From positions 1 to 64,000 of the forward strand of contig NZ_NPBY01000013.1 in assembly GCF_002272015.1 (NCBI RefSeq): a stretch of 64,000 nucleotides of DNA, read 5' to 3'. The first letter of the stretch is position 1; each line of letters starts with the position of its first letter. The notes under the pieces are model-generated. The model was given only the letters and a program-made list of their open reading frames with translations, did not search any database and was not told the origin of the DNA. Positions 1 to 7,527 of the stretch are shown here, one piece after another. A program made the position numbers and the translations under genes. Source of the stretch: Paenibacillus campinasensis. Its GTDB lineage: Bacteria > Bacillota > Bacilli > Paenibacillales > Paenibacillaceae.

Positions 1-410
1 AAACCTCAAAAACATACTCCTGAAAAGAAAAGTAATACCCAAACTGGAAATGGTCCATATTCGCATATTCAAGATTCAAAGTTTGTAGGACCTGGAAAGG
101 ACTTTACTGCGGCTCAAAAGAAAAAGATAATAGAAGAGAACATGAAGAAAAATGGTGGGCTAGTTAAATCTGATTCGTCAGGTAAAGTCGCTACTAAGCC
201 ACAAAAGAGCAAAAAGGCGTTACACCAGATCCAAATGAGTGGCAAATTGATCACATCATTCCTAAAGATAAAGGTGGAACTAACAGTTATAGTAATGCTC
301 AAGTGCTTACTCGTAAGGAAAATAGAGATAAGTCAAATAAATTACCTTCTGACTCAAATGAACCAAATAAAAATAAGCCACCTTCTAAGCCGACAAGGAG
401 GAAGAAATGA
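1..410 (+). pseudogene. HNH-nuclease toxin C-terminus, 5' end outside window, frame broken near 211-216
   Basis: The first 216 bases read in frame 1 as a lysine-rich pre-toxin segment containing DFTAAQKKKIIEENMKKNGG. The natural continuation lies one base back, in the -1 frame from 216, and gives GVTPDPNEWQIDHIIPKDKG followed by GTNSYSNAQVLTRKENR, an HNH/Endo VII-like nuclease core with the DH pair and downstream Asn. That frame stops at 408-410 and overlaps the next gene as ATGA, the usual toxin-immunity coupling, so it is the genuine one. The break falls in CAAAAAGG, where one more A would restore a single frame. Possible causes are a real inactivating deletion, a homopolymer sequencing error, or -1 slippage on AAA-AAG. 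The protein's start lies outside the window. It would be the effector tip of a secreted polymorphic toxin (LXG/WXG or Rhs type). The region is visibly AT-rich compared with everything after 1.3 kb. Confidence 0.75.
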
Positions 411-1081
411 AACCAATTATTTTGAATGATGGTTTGAATAAAAAGAGTCTGTGGAACGGTTGCATACTTGCATCAATTGCACATGGAATTATGGTTGCTC
501 ACTATCCTGAGTTATCATATGAACATTCATGGGACGGAATAAACTATAGCGTAGTTGATGGTTCAGGAGGAAGAGGAACAATTACATTTAAAGATAAATA
601 TTGTGTTGGGGCGTTTCGTAATGATAACGTCACCCGTACAGAATTTTCTTCAGCTATTGACTTTTATAAAGGCGCACCACCAGAAGTCCTTGAGTTATCA
701 AAAAATGAGACTTTAGAGTATCTTCTCGAGGAAGGAGACGATGGTATGTCAAGACCTTACATTACAACAGCATTTTGGGCTGATGACGACAGAATTTTTT
801 CTAATGATAATATCGTAAGATTGATTCAAAATGGTGGTTATCTTTTAGAGAGACAGCTAATGGAATATGACTCTGCGGTTGAGTCTTGGCGAGATTATTA
901 TGAGATGACCAATGTACAAGTCGATCTGTTAGAGTCCATATATACTAGAAAAATTAAAAAACCAGAAGCAAAGATCATACTAACTAAAAGAGAAATTAAA
1001 ATGATTGGAACGGATGATCATGAGGGATTGAGTGAAAGTAGTACTTCGTTTGAAGAAATCGGGATACAGTGGGAGAGTTAG
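407..1081 (+). CDS. Putative immunity protein for the upstream HNH toxin
   Basis: This 224-residue acidic protein has no signal peptide or membrane segment and is predicted cytoplasmic. The ATG overlaps the toxin stop as ATGA, with AGGAGGAAG just upstream, so translation is probably coupled to that of the toxin. I do not recognise the family. Features seen are an N-terminal segment MKPIILNDGLNKKSLWNG, several aromatic and acidic stretches (YSVVDGSGGRG, ITTAFWADDDR) and an acidic C-terminus. The assignment as immunity protein rests on position, overlap and shared AT-rich composition. An intact immunity gene beside a frameshifted toxin is common where a cell is protected from kin toxins. Presumed role: binding the nuclease domain to prevent self-damage. 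Confidence 0.6.
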   Translation: MKPIILNDGLNKKSLWNGCILASIAHGIMVAHYPELSYEHSWDGINYSVVDGSGGRGTITFKDKYCVGAFRNDNVTRTEFSSAIDFYKGAPPEVLELSKNETLEYLLEEGDDGMSRPYITTAFWADDDRIFSNDNIVRLIQNGGYLLERQLMEYDSAVESWRDYYEMTNVQVDLLESIYTRKIKKPEAKIILTKREIKMIGTDDHEGLSESSTSFEEIGIQWES

Positions 1082-1168
1082 GTTACGGGGGGGACCTGTA
1101 GGAAGTTGTCATGAATTGAGATGAACACATAAAAGCTACAATAATATACCTTAATAGCGTTATGTTGA

Positions 1169-1214
1169 ACAGGTCGTTATGGTCAGATACCACCGTGACT
1201 GACCTGTATTTTTT
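1169..1214 (+). terminator. Candidate terminator after the immunity gene
   Basis: ACAGGTC at 1169-1175 pairs with GACCTGT at 1201-1207 and is followed by ATTTTTT. The loop is long (25 nt), so stability is moderate. Confidence 0.4.
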
Positions 1215-1462
1215 AATCTTCGTTGACTTACAGTTTTTTAAATTAAAATCAATATTTTGTAAATAGATCGGGCTGGAAATTGTTTTGAAATCATCTTACC
1301 GATTATATAGGAAAACTCGGCCAGCAGGAGGGCGTCTACCTGATCTGCGAGAAACAGCAGTCTGGTGATGGACAGCAAAGTAGTGAATCAAGTTGATAGG
1401 AATGAACCATGAGACATGGAACACATAACGTGCCCATGTGTTATCGAGGATACGGCATGACC

Positions 1463-1501
1463 GCCAGGTGAAGGGAGCGTTTGTTCCCGGCCTGGCTTTT
1501 T
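1463..1501 (+). terminator. Intrinsic terminator-like hairpin in the intergenic region
   Basis: GCCAGG pairs with CCTGGC, GGGA pairs with TCCC inside it, and TTTTT follows directly. This is a good rho-independent terminator with no intact gene immediately upstream, which supports the idea of a lost gene. Confidence 0.65.
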
Positions 1502-1608
1502 GACGTGCGGACAGCCGGCTGATCAACGCTGGCCATCGATCTGGATTAATTATCCTTTTGATGATAAAGTAAGGACAATCTTTTTATAGAAAGAGAGGCC
1601 TCTGCGTT

Positions 1609-2028
1609 ATGAATAAAGCTCAAAAAAATATATTTCTGCATTTCGTATATCTGGTGCTGATAATCGTTCTGTTTGCGATCGGATCGGACATGTTGACTGA
1701 GTACAGGGCCGAGGCTCGAACCAGATTCGAGCACAACTTGTACTATGAAACTGCAGTTCTGATTCTGTGTTTCGGAGGTATCGGCGTCGTGCTCGGTCTA
1801 AGCGGGCTCAAGCGTTCGCGCGGGGGAAGAATTGGTCTGAACAAATCCAAGCTGCTGCTTCTGGCCCTGCCGTCGCTCCTCGTGACGATAAGTCCTCTGT
1901 TGGCCCATTTTGGCGTGTTTGACTTTTACGAGTCTCTATATGAATATATTCTGGAGCATCATGATATTACTATGGTTTCTAGCATTATTTTCGGACATTC
2001 TTTTTTTACTAGTTTTGTGAAAAAATAA
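1609..2028 (+). CDS. Small multi-pass membrane protein of unknown function
   Basis: The 139-residue product starts at an ATG behind AGAGAGG. It has about four hydrophobic segments, near residues 9-27, 45-64, 82-100 and 113-135, separated by short charged loops. One loop contains LKRSRGGRIGLNKSK, which is probably cytoplasmic by the positive-inside rule. I recognise no family motif. It sits 21 bases upstream of the HIT gene and may be cotranscribed with it, but nothing in the sequence links their functions. Confidence 0.65.
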   Translation: MNKAQKNIFLHFVYLVLIIVLFAIGSDMLTEYRAEARTRFEHNLYYETAVLILCFGGIGVVLGLSGLKRSRGGRIGLNKSKLLLLALPSLLVTISPLLAHFGVFDFYESLYEYILEHHDITMVSSIIFGHSFFTSFVKK

Positions 2029-2049
2029 TCGGGTACTGGAGGAGCGAAG

Positions 2050-2382
2050 ATGACGGATGATTTTTATTGCGACGAAGTGTTAAACGGGCGAACGGCTGTA
2101 CAGAAGGTGTTCGAAACGGAAAGGGTGCTTGCTTTTCATCATACCCGTCCCTATTACCCGGTGCATATTGTGGTCATACCGAAGAGACATATTGCATCTC
2201 TTGTCACGTTGGAGGAAGCGGACAATCCCCTGCTGATCGAGATGATGGACATCATCAAGCAGGTGGCCAATCAGGTCGTTGCCGAGCACGGCGCTGCCAG
2301 AGTGAATACCAATCTCGGCAATTATCAGGATTCGAAGCATCTGCATTTCCATGTGGTGTTTGGCGAGCCGCTAAAGAGGTAG
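2050..2382 (+). CDS. HIT (histidine triad) family protein
   Basis: This 110-residue cytoplasmic nucleotide-binding protein carries the triad signature H97-L-H99-F-H101-V-V (HLHFHVV) close to the C-terminus. It also has the conserved upstream segment RPYYPVHIVVIPKRHI and N-L-G at 88-90. The length matches stand-alone HINT-type proteins, which hydrolyse nucleoside phosphoramidates or adenylated compounds through a histidine-AMP intermediate. The second histidine of the triad is the nucleophile in the family. RBS GGAGG lies upstream of the ATG. The in-vivo substrate cannot be told from sequence. Confidence 0.9.
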   Translation: MTDDFYCDEVLNGRTAVQKVFETERVLAFHHTRPYYPVHIVVIPKRHIASLVTLEEADNPLLIEMMDIIKQVANQVVAEHGAARVNTNLGNYQDSKHLHFHVVFGEPLKR

Positions 2383-2555
2383 GCCCATACGAGGGCGCGG
2401 GAGCCTAACCGCCTTGTCGTCATGGAGCCTGATCCCGTGTGTTAATTAAGTGTTAAAAAAGAAGCAGAAGGTTTGCAGGGGGGTTCCCGTTCCATTATGA
2501 TGAGAAGAGATATTACAGAAGATGATGATCAAATGGGAGGAAGGGAAGGACCGAA

Positions 2556-3248
2556 TTGGATAATACTGTGAGACTTGTCAAACCGGAAGCTATGATTTTT
2601 GATATGGATGGGACGTTGTTTCAAACGGAAACACTGCTGCTGCCTGCTCATAACAAGCTGTTTGATATTTTGCGGGAGGAAGGGCATTACGAAGGGGAAA
2701 CGCCGGACGAGGAGCTCGTCCTGAGCTGCCTGGGGATGCTGCTGCCTGACATTTGGAAGAAGGTCATTCCTGACGGAACGCCTGAGGCTCACGCGCGGGC
2801 GAATGAACTGCTGCTGCAGCTGGAGCTTGAAGGTCTTGAGAACGAAGAGGCCGTCCTGTACCCGAAGGTGAAGGAGACGCTGGAAGAGCTTCATCGCCGG
2901 GGAGTGAGGCTGTTTGTGGCAAGCAACGGTCTGGAGCAATACGTCAAAGGGATTGCGGAAGCCCGCGGCATCATGCCGCTGTTCGAAGGGGTGTACAGCG
3001 CCGGGGAGCATGGGACAGCCACGAAGGTGGATCTGGTCCGGCTGCTGCTGGACACGCACGGCGTGAAGACCGCCTGGATGGTGGGCGATCGCTCTTCGGA
3101 CGTCGAGGCAGGCAAAGGGAATGGGCAGACGGTCATCGGCTGCCGTTATGCAGGGTTCGGTGGCACGGAGGAGCTGAAGGGGTCTGATGTGATCATCGAC
3201 GCATTCGAACAGCTGCTCACCCTTTATGATCAGGCGAAGGAAGCGTAA
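2556..3248 (+). CDS. HAD-superfamily phosphatase
   Basis: This 230-residue hydrolase starts at TTG, chosen because GGGAGGAAGG lies about 15 bases upstream and the HAD motifs follow at once. Motif I is FDMDGTLF (nucleophile D16, general acid D18), motif II is LFVASNG near residue 125, motif III is the lysine in TKVDLV and motif IV is MVGDRSSDVEAG. The helical cap between motifs I and II (residues about 25-95) makes it a C1-type enzyme like phosphoglycolate phosphatase or beta-phosphoglucomutase. It probably dephosphorylates a small phosphorylated metabolite, and the exact substrate is unresolved. It is followed by a hairpin shared with the convergent yhe operon. Confidence 0.88.
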   Translation: MDNTVRLVKPEAMIFDMDGTLFQTETLLLPAHNKLFDILREEGHYEGETPDEELVLSCLGMLLPDIWKKVIPDGTPEAHARANELLLQLELEGLENEEAVLYPKVKETLEELHRRGVRLFVASNGLEQYVKGIAEARGIMPLFEGVYSAGEHGTATKVDLVRLLLDTHGVKTAWMVGDRSSDVEAGKGNGQTVIGCRYAGFGGTEELKGSDVIIDAFEQLLTLYDQAKEA

Positions 3249-3270
3249 TCCGCTTTAAATATCGAGCATG

Positions 3271-3320
3271 AACAGGGGAACTCTCCGGCCACAAGTCCGG
3301 CAAGAGCTTCCCCTGTTTCG
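3271..3320. terminator. Bidirectional terminator between HAD gene and yhe operon
   Basis: AACAGGGGAA at 3271-3280 pairs with TTCCCCTGTT at 3308-3317, with further pairing CTCT/AGAG and CCGG/CCGG inside. It lies between convergent genes. The U-tract is short, but the long stem makes termination likely. Confidence 0.65.
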
Positions 3321-3363
3321 TTGATATGTTCAGAAGCCGGCTTTCATGACCTGTTTACAAGAA

Positions 3364-4500
3364 CTATAGGGCCGCGCTGTCTGTGGAATCGAGCCGGGAT
3401 TCCTTTTTTTGTTTGTACAGCCACAGGGCATACTCAAGCGGCCTGACGATGGACTTCCGGTAGGAGACGTGATCTCCAATCTGGGAGAAGACTTCTCGGG
3501 ACGGCTTGGGATTCACCTCAAGCAGAAGAATGCGGCCGTTTCTGTCAATGGCAAGATCAAGCGCAAGCTCGCACAGCGCCTCGTATTGCGATTCCAGGAA
3601 ACGGGGAATCTCCACGCCTAGACGGTAAGCCTCCTGCATGACCTCCTCCCGCTTCTGCACCTCGGGAATCCACTTATCCAGCAGCCGGTCCATCGGGATG
3701 GCCCGGCCTCCGCCATGCAGATTGGAGGTCACGCTGTGCATCGGCCCCATGCGTCCGACACATCCGGTCACCTCCCACTCGCCAAAGCCGTTCTTCTGAA
3801 CCAGCATCCGGTAATCATGAACCCGGCCGGTCGGCAGCTCGATTTGAATCCCCTCTTGCACAACATAGTTGCCCCGCATGTTCCAACTGGAGAGATACCC
3901 TCCGATCTGCGAGAGGGTGACTCGTCTCGGCTTGATGATGCTCCGGCTTTGGTTTCGGCCTTGAATTTCATAGATGCCGGGCAGCAGCTGCCGTTTGCTT
4001 ACGCGCAGAATGCCGCGGCCTCCGGTGCCGTTGATCGGCTTCAGATAGACCGTCTGGTGTCTGGCAAGCATCCGCTGCACGTCCTGAAGGCTGTGAATGA
4101 GCTGGGTTTCCGGCAGATGCTGGCGAAACTCTCTCCTGTCATGAAGCACTTTATGAATCGTCCATTTATTGCGCAGCGGCCTGTTCAGAAACAGCAGCTT
4201 TCTGTAGCGTGAGCGGAAGCTGACGAGCTGACGGAAACGCGCGCTTTTCTGGATGCGGCACCGGTCGAAGATGATGTTCGGAAAGGAGCGCCACCTTCTG
4301 AACCATTTCCGCTGCTCCGGACTGTAATGGAGTGCATGGATCATGCCATTTCGCGCATGAACATCGGCGGGGGTGAACACATAGACGTCCAGGCCGAGCT
4401 TCCGGCCCTCCGTAATCATCCGCTCATAGATATGCCTTTCTTCCAGAACCTTGCGATCATTTAAGTAGAGCGTTAGGATGCCTAGAACAGGCTGAGACAT
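3364..4500 (-). CDS. YheC/YheD-family ATP-grasp protein (short, YheC-like), last gene of operon
   Basis: The 378-residue protein belongs to the YheC/YheD family, known in B. subtilis as endospore coat-associated proteins with an ATP-grasp fold. Visible features are an N-terminal VLGILTLYLNDR segment, a basic FDRCRIQKSARFRQLVSFR region, the glycine-rich ATP loop KPINGTGGRGILRVSK, LHGGGRAIP, and the metal-binding end LLLEVNPKPSREVF. ATP-grasp enzymes join a carboxylate to an amine through an acyl phosphate; the substrates of this family are unknown. Its start overlaps the end of the acetyltransferase-like gene by 19 bases, and AAGAAGGTG precedes the ATG. It ends the six-gene minus-strand operon, and its stop is followed by a bidirectional hairpin. 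Confidence 0.9.
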   Translation of the reverse strand: MSQPVLGILTLYLNDRKVLEERHIYERMITEGRKLGLDVYVFTPADVHARNGMIHALHYSPEQRKWFRRWRSFPNIIFDRCRIQKSARFRQLVSFRSRYRKLLFLNRPLRNKWTIHKVLHDRREFRQHLPETQLIHSLQDVQRMLARHQTVYLKPINGTGGRGILRVSKRQLLPGIYEIQGRNQSRSIIKPRRVTLSQIGGYLSSWNMRGNYVVQEGIQIELPTGRVHDYRMLVQKNGFGEWEVTGCVGRMGPMHSVTSNLHGGGRAIPMDRLLDKWIPEVQKREEVMQEAYRLGVEIPRFLESQYEALCELALDLAIDRNGRILLLEVNPKPSREVFSQIGDHVSYRKSIVRPLEYALWLYKQKKESRLDSTDSAAL

Positions 4501-5015
4501 AGAAGTTCACCTTCTTGATTAGAGTCGGGGCTGGCCCCTTTTACAGCCGCAGGCCGGATGTCTACCCCTTTCAAATTCAGTACCGGCCTGCCGGCAGCGT
4601 CCATTTCGAGGCCTTCGGCATGCATGCCGGCAAGAAAGCACATTTTTAACGCGGCCGTATGGCCGGTCGCGACAGTGCAATGCAGCTGGCCGAGCTCGCT
4701 GATCTGCAGGCGCAGCAAGGAGGACCCGATCCGGCGGTTGCGGTAAAGAGGGTGTACCGCGGTCATGCAGGCCTCCTTTCCATAATCTGCGGCATAGCTG
4801 ATCCCGACCGGCATGCTGCCAAGCTCCCCGCGAACGGTGGCTGCCACAATGGAGGTGCCTGGCTGATGGAGCGCTTCATAGCTCAGGGAAGCCAGATGCC
4901 CGATAGGCCCGGCCTTCAAGCGCCTGCCCCCGCATCGGCTGAAAAATTCGAGGCACTCCCGGCGTAGATGAGGCCAATCGGCTGGATCATGCAGATGGAG
5001 ACGTGCGATTTCCAT
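4482..5015 (-). CDS. GNAT-like N-acetyltransferase domain protein within the yhe operon
   Basis: The 177-residue protein shows the GNAT layout: a central beta-rich part SIVAATVRGELGSMPVGISY, then AVHPLYRNRRIGSSLL, which matches the acetyl-CoA pyrophosphate-binding motif A (R/Q-x-x-G-x-G/A) with RRIGS. Next comes a strand LHCTVATGHTAALKMCFLAG, typical of motif B. It would transfer an acyl group from CoA to an amine. Start ATG sits behind AAAGGAGG, 26 bases after the upstream YheC-like gene. Being embedded among ATP-grasp genes suggests it acts on the same product, but that is inference. The glycine loop is slightly degenerate, so activity is not certain. Confidence 0.7.
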   Translation of the reverse strand: MEIARLHLHDPADWPHLRRECLEFFSRCGGRRLKAGPIGHLASLSYEALHQPGTSIVAATVRGELGSMPVGISYAADYGKEACMTAVHPLYRNRRIGSSLLRLQISELGQLHCTVATGHTAALKMCFLAGMHAEGLEMDAAGRPVLNLKGVDIRPAAVKGASPDSNQEGELLCLSLF

Positions 5016-5041
5016 AGTAACCCTCCTTTATGAGTACAGAT

Positions 5042-6157
5042 TCAAACCATTAATTTGTTATCCAACAAATAGCCACAGTACTGGAAGATCCGCTCCAGCG
5101 ATTTTTTGCGAATGGCCGGTTCATCAAATTTCATAGGCCGGGAGTTGGCCTCGAAGAACCAGAGTGCGCCATCCGCGTCGACGCCAAGATCCATCGACAT
5201 TTCGCCAAGCATGTAACCAGAGCCCTTCTCAATCTGTCTGGCAATGGATACGGCGGCTTTCTCCACCTCGTTCAGAATAACGGCTGTTCGTTCCGGGCCG
5301 AATACAATCGGCAGCAGCTTCTCCGGGTCCTCGATCGAGCCGCCGCGCGGCACATGCGTCGTGATGCTCTTGGCTCCAGCCATGCGCGCACCGATACCGG
5401 TTACCGCCCATTGGCCGGTCTCCGTCTTCTGCACCAGAATGCGGAGATCGAAGGCGCGACCGTGGACGGAGACCAGCTCGATGCCCTGCTGCACGAGATA
5501 GGATTTGCCCTGGGTTTCCTTGTTGACACGGTTCCATAACCGGTTCAAGGTGGCGGCTTTATACGTCGTGCTGTTTTTGTCGCTCTGAATTTGAATCCGG
5601 TAAGGCAGCGACTTGTTCTTCTGATATTTCACCCTCATGATGCCGCGGCCTGCTTTGCCGTTTTCCGGCTTTAGGTACAAATAAGGCATGCGTTTTATCA
5701 TTTGCTGCAGCGTTGCGATTCCTCGCAGCTTTCGGGTAGGCGGTGCCCATTTTTTCGTATATCGTGACTTGCTCAGCCACTTGAACAATTCGCGTTTGTT
5801 GAAAAAGAACGGGTTGTAAATCATCATATCGGGATGCTTGAGGCATTGGTTTATTTTTTGGCGGACCCAGGGGATGGCTTCGTCCTCACGGCTTGGAATC
5901 CGATTATATATGATTTGGGGCAGAGGATACTGCCTCTGCTCCCACTTGTGATTGCTTCCGACATAGTAGCCTTTCACGGTGTCCTGTTTCAGCTTCAAAT
6001 CCCGCGCCGTAACGACATAGACCTGATAGCCCATGTCCTTTCCGGCTTTAAGGATCTCCTGGAAATTTTGCCGATTGCCCCGAAACATATAGTCGGGATC
6101 ATGCATGGTCAGGATCGCTACTACAGCTCTTCTATCGCTCTCGTATCGTCTGTTCAC
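5042..6157 (-). CDS. YheC/YheD-family ATP-grasp protein (short, YheC-like)
   Basis: This 371-residue paralogue starts at GTG, overlapping the upstream stop as GTGA, with GGGGGA as ribosome site. It shows VVAILTMHDPDYMFRGN near the N-terminus, the ATP-binding loop YLKPENGKAGRGIMRVKY, the RILVQKTETGQWAVTGIGAR strand pair, and a metal-ligand motif WFFEANSRPMKF near residue 340. The final R-P replaces the K-P seen in the other copies. The protein is strongly basic in the middle (YNRIPSREDE, KKWAPPTRKLR). Cytoplasmic ligase activity is expected from the fold, with unknown substrates. In sporulating bacilli the family is deposited on or acts at the spore surface. Confidence 0.9.
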   Translation of the reverse strand: MNRRYESDRRAVVAILTMHDPDYMFRGNRQNFQEILKAGKDMGYQVYVVTARDLKLKQDTVKGYYVGSNHKWEQRQYPLPQIIYNRIPSREDEAIPWVRQKINQCLKHPDMMIYNPFFFNKRELFKWLSKSRYTKKWAPPTRKLRGIATLQQMIKRMPYLYLKPENGKAGRGIMRVKYQKNKSLPYRIQIQSDKNSTTYKAATLNRLWNRVNKETQGKSYLVQQGIELVSVHGRAFDLRILVQKTETGQWAVTGIGARMAGAKSITTHVPRGGSIEDPEKLLPIVFGPERTAVILNEVEKAAVSIARQIEKGSGYMLGEMSMDLGVDADGALWFFEANSRPMKFDEPAIRKKSLERIFQYCGYLLDNKLMV

Positions 6158-7527
6158 GTGTCATTCCCCCTGCTGAAGCCGCTCAGATACAAGCTGTGAT
6201 CAAAGATGTGCTCTACGGATGCCTTGCCTTCGCCTCTCAGAGATGGGTGATGGAAGATGGAACGCCCCGGTTTGGAGTTGGCCTCAAACATCCAGATTTT
6301 TTCGTTCTGATCGATGCCGATATCAAATCCGATTTCCCCAAGCAGGTGAGTGTGATGATTCTCAATCGACTCAGAGAGGATGATGGCCGCCTCTTTGGCA
6401 CGTTCCAGCACATCCTTGGCTCTTGCGCCGAAAGCCCGGGAAAGAGCGCTCTCTGGCGTCAGCAAGGAACCTCCGTTCTTGATGTGGGTTGTGACGCTGC
6501 CCCGTCCGGCTTTTTTGGCACCGATGCCCACGACACTCCAGCGGTTTCTGCCGTTCTTATGCATATGGAAGCGGAAATCGATCGGGCAGCCGTCAATTTC
6601 GATCAGGCGGATGCCCTGCTGGATGACATAGTTGTGGAGCTTCGAGCCGTGTCTGGCCTGCAGCATTCGCATCAGGCTGTTGAAGCTCGGGAATTTGAGC
6701 AGCGTGTTGCCGCCATTGCCGTGATAGCGGGCGAAATACCCTTTCTTGGGATGATAGGTCAGCCGGTATATGCCGAGTCCGAGGCTTCCAGCCGAAGGTT
6801 TGTAATATACGAAGCTGTGACGATCGAGCATATCCTTGATTCGCTCGGGGCTCGGGTTCGAATACGTTTCCGGCAAGAAGCGGCTTGCTTGAACGTCTCC
6901 CTCCAAACGATTGAAAATATCGGACTTGTTAAAGAAGGCCCAATTGAAAAATGGAATGTTGCGCTTCGTGAACCGTTGTCTCAGCTGGTTAGTGAATGGA
7001 GAGAAGTCGGTTTTCCGGCTGGGCAGACGGTTATAAATGACATCGGGCAGCGGGACCGTTCTGCGGACGAAGCCGCCATTTGAACTGAGCAGGAAGCCAT
7101 GGACCGTCTCTCTCTGCCAGTTGATGTCCCGGGGCGCGAAGGCATAGACGAACATTCGTTTATTGCCGTCCCGAAGCAACTGGCGTATATACCCTGTGCG
7201 GGAACCGAAGGGGGTGGCCGGATTGCGAGGGCCGTCGGACAGTACACCGACGACAGGCCCAAGCCGAATCTCGCCTTCCCTTGGTGAATAGATGTAAGCA
7301 GGACCTGGTCTTGGGACATGGACGGCATTGCGCACCCCGCTGCTGAGATAAAGCTGCTTCCCCGATCGTTCTATGGGCTTCACAGCTGCCGTAACCGCGC
7401 TCGTGCCGATCCGAAGCAGGACGTTTTTTTTGCCGGAAAGACCCAGGCTTCTCATTAGCGAACCGGACACAAGGACGACTTTTTCGGGCTGCTGAGAGAA
7501 ATGAATATTACCGTAATTCAAACTCAT
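6154..7527 (-). CDS. YheC/YheD-family ATP-grasp protein (long, YheD-like)
   Basis: The 457-residue protein has the extra N-terminal domain of about 100 residues (YGNIHFSQQPEKVVLVSG and PREGEIRLGPVVGVL) that distinguishes B. subtilis YheD (about 450 residues) from YheC (about 360). The ATP-grasp part follows, with YYKPSAGSLGLGIYRLTY as the nucleotide loop, FRFHMHKNGRNRWSVVGIGA, HIKNGGSLL and the metal motif WMFEANSKPGRSIF. The ATG is preceded by GGAGGG, and the start overlaps the previous gene's stop as ATGA. It forms the first half of the second YheD-YheC pair in this operon. Confidence 0.9.
   Translation of the reverse strand: MSLNYGNIHFSQQPEKVVLVSGSLMRSLGLSGKKNVLLRIGTSAVTAAVKPIERSGKQLYLSSGVRNAVHVPRPGPAYIYSPREGEIRLGPVVGVLSDGPRNPATPFGSRTGYIRQLLRDGNKRMFVYAFAPRDINWQRETVHGFLLSSNGGFVRRTVPLPDVIYNRLPSRKTDFSPFTNQLRQRFTKRNIPFFNWAFFNKSDIFNRLEGDVQASRFLPETYSNPSPERIKDMLDRHSFVYYKPSAGSLGLGIYRLTYHPKKGYFARYHGNGGNTLLKFPSFNSLMRMLQARHGSKLHNYVIQQGIRLIEIDGCPIDFRFHMHKNGRNRWSVVGIGAKKAGRGSVTTHIKNGGSLLTPESALSRAFGARAKDVLERAKEAAIILSESIENHHTHLLGEIGFDIGIDQNEKIWMFEANSKPGRSIFHHPSLRGEGKASVEHIFDHSLYLSGFSRGNDT

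Larger units (their letters stand above)
1082..1608 (+). other. Gene-free stretch at the island boundary
   Basis: No convincing gene is present. It holds two terminator-like stem-loops (listed separately) and a change from AT-rich to balanced composition near 1.25-1.3 kb. A frame of about 30 codons ending near 1389 (including DYIGKLGQQEGVYLICEKQ) reads like protein but has no start or ribosome site and could be a gene remnant. The segment looks like the scar between a horizontally acquired toxin island and core sequence. Confidence 0.5.

Noticed and set aside
142..429. Continuous frame 142-429 as a separate gene
   Set aside because: Its second half is an out-of-frame reading of the HNH core and runs into the immunity gene. 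The -1 frame has the conserved nuclease residues and the ATGA overlap.
1289..1389. Short protein-like frame in the first intergenic region
   Set aside because: About 33 codons, no start codon or ribosome site. At most a remnant.
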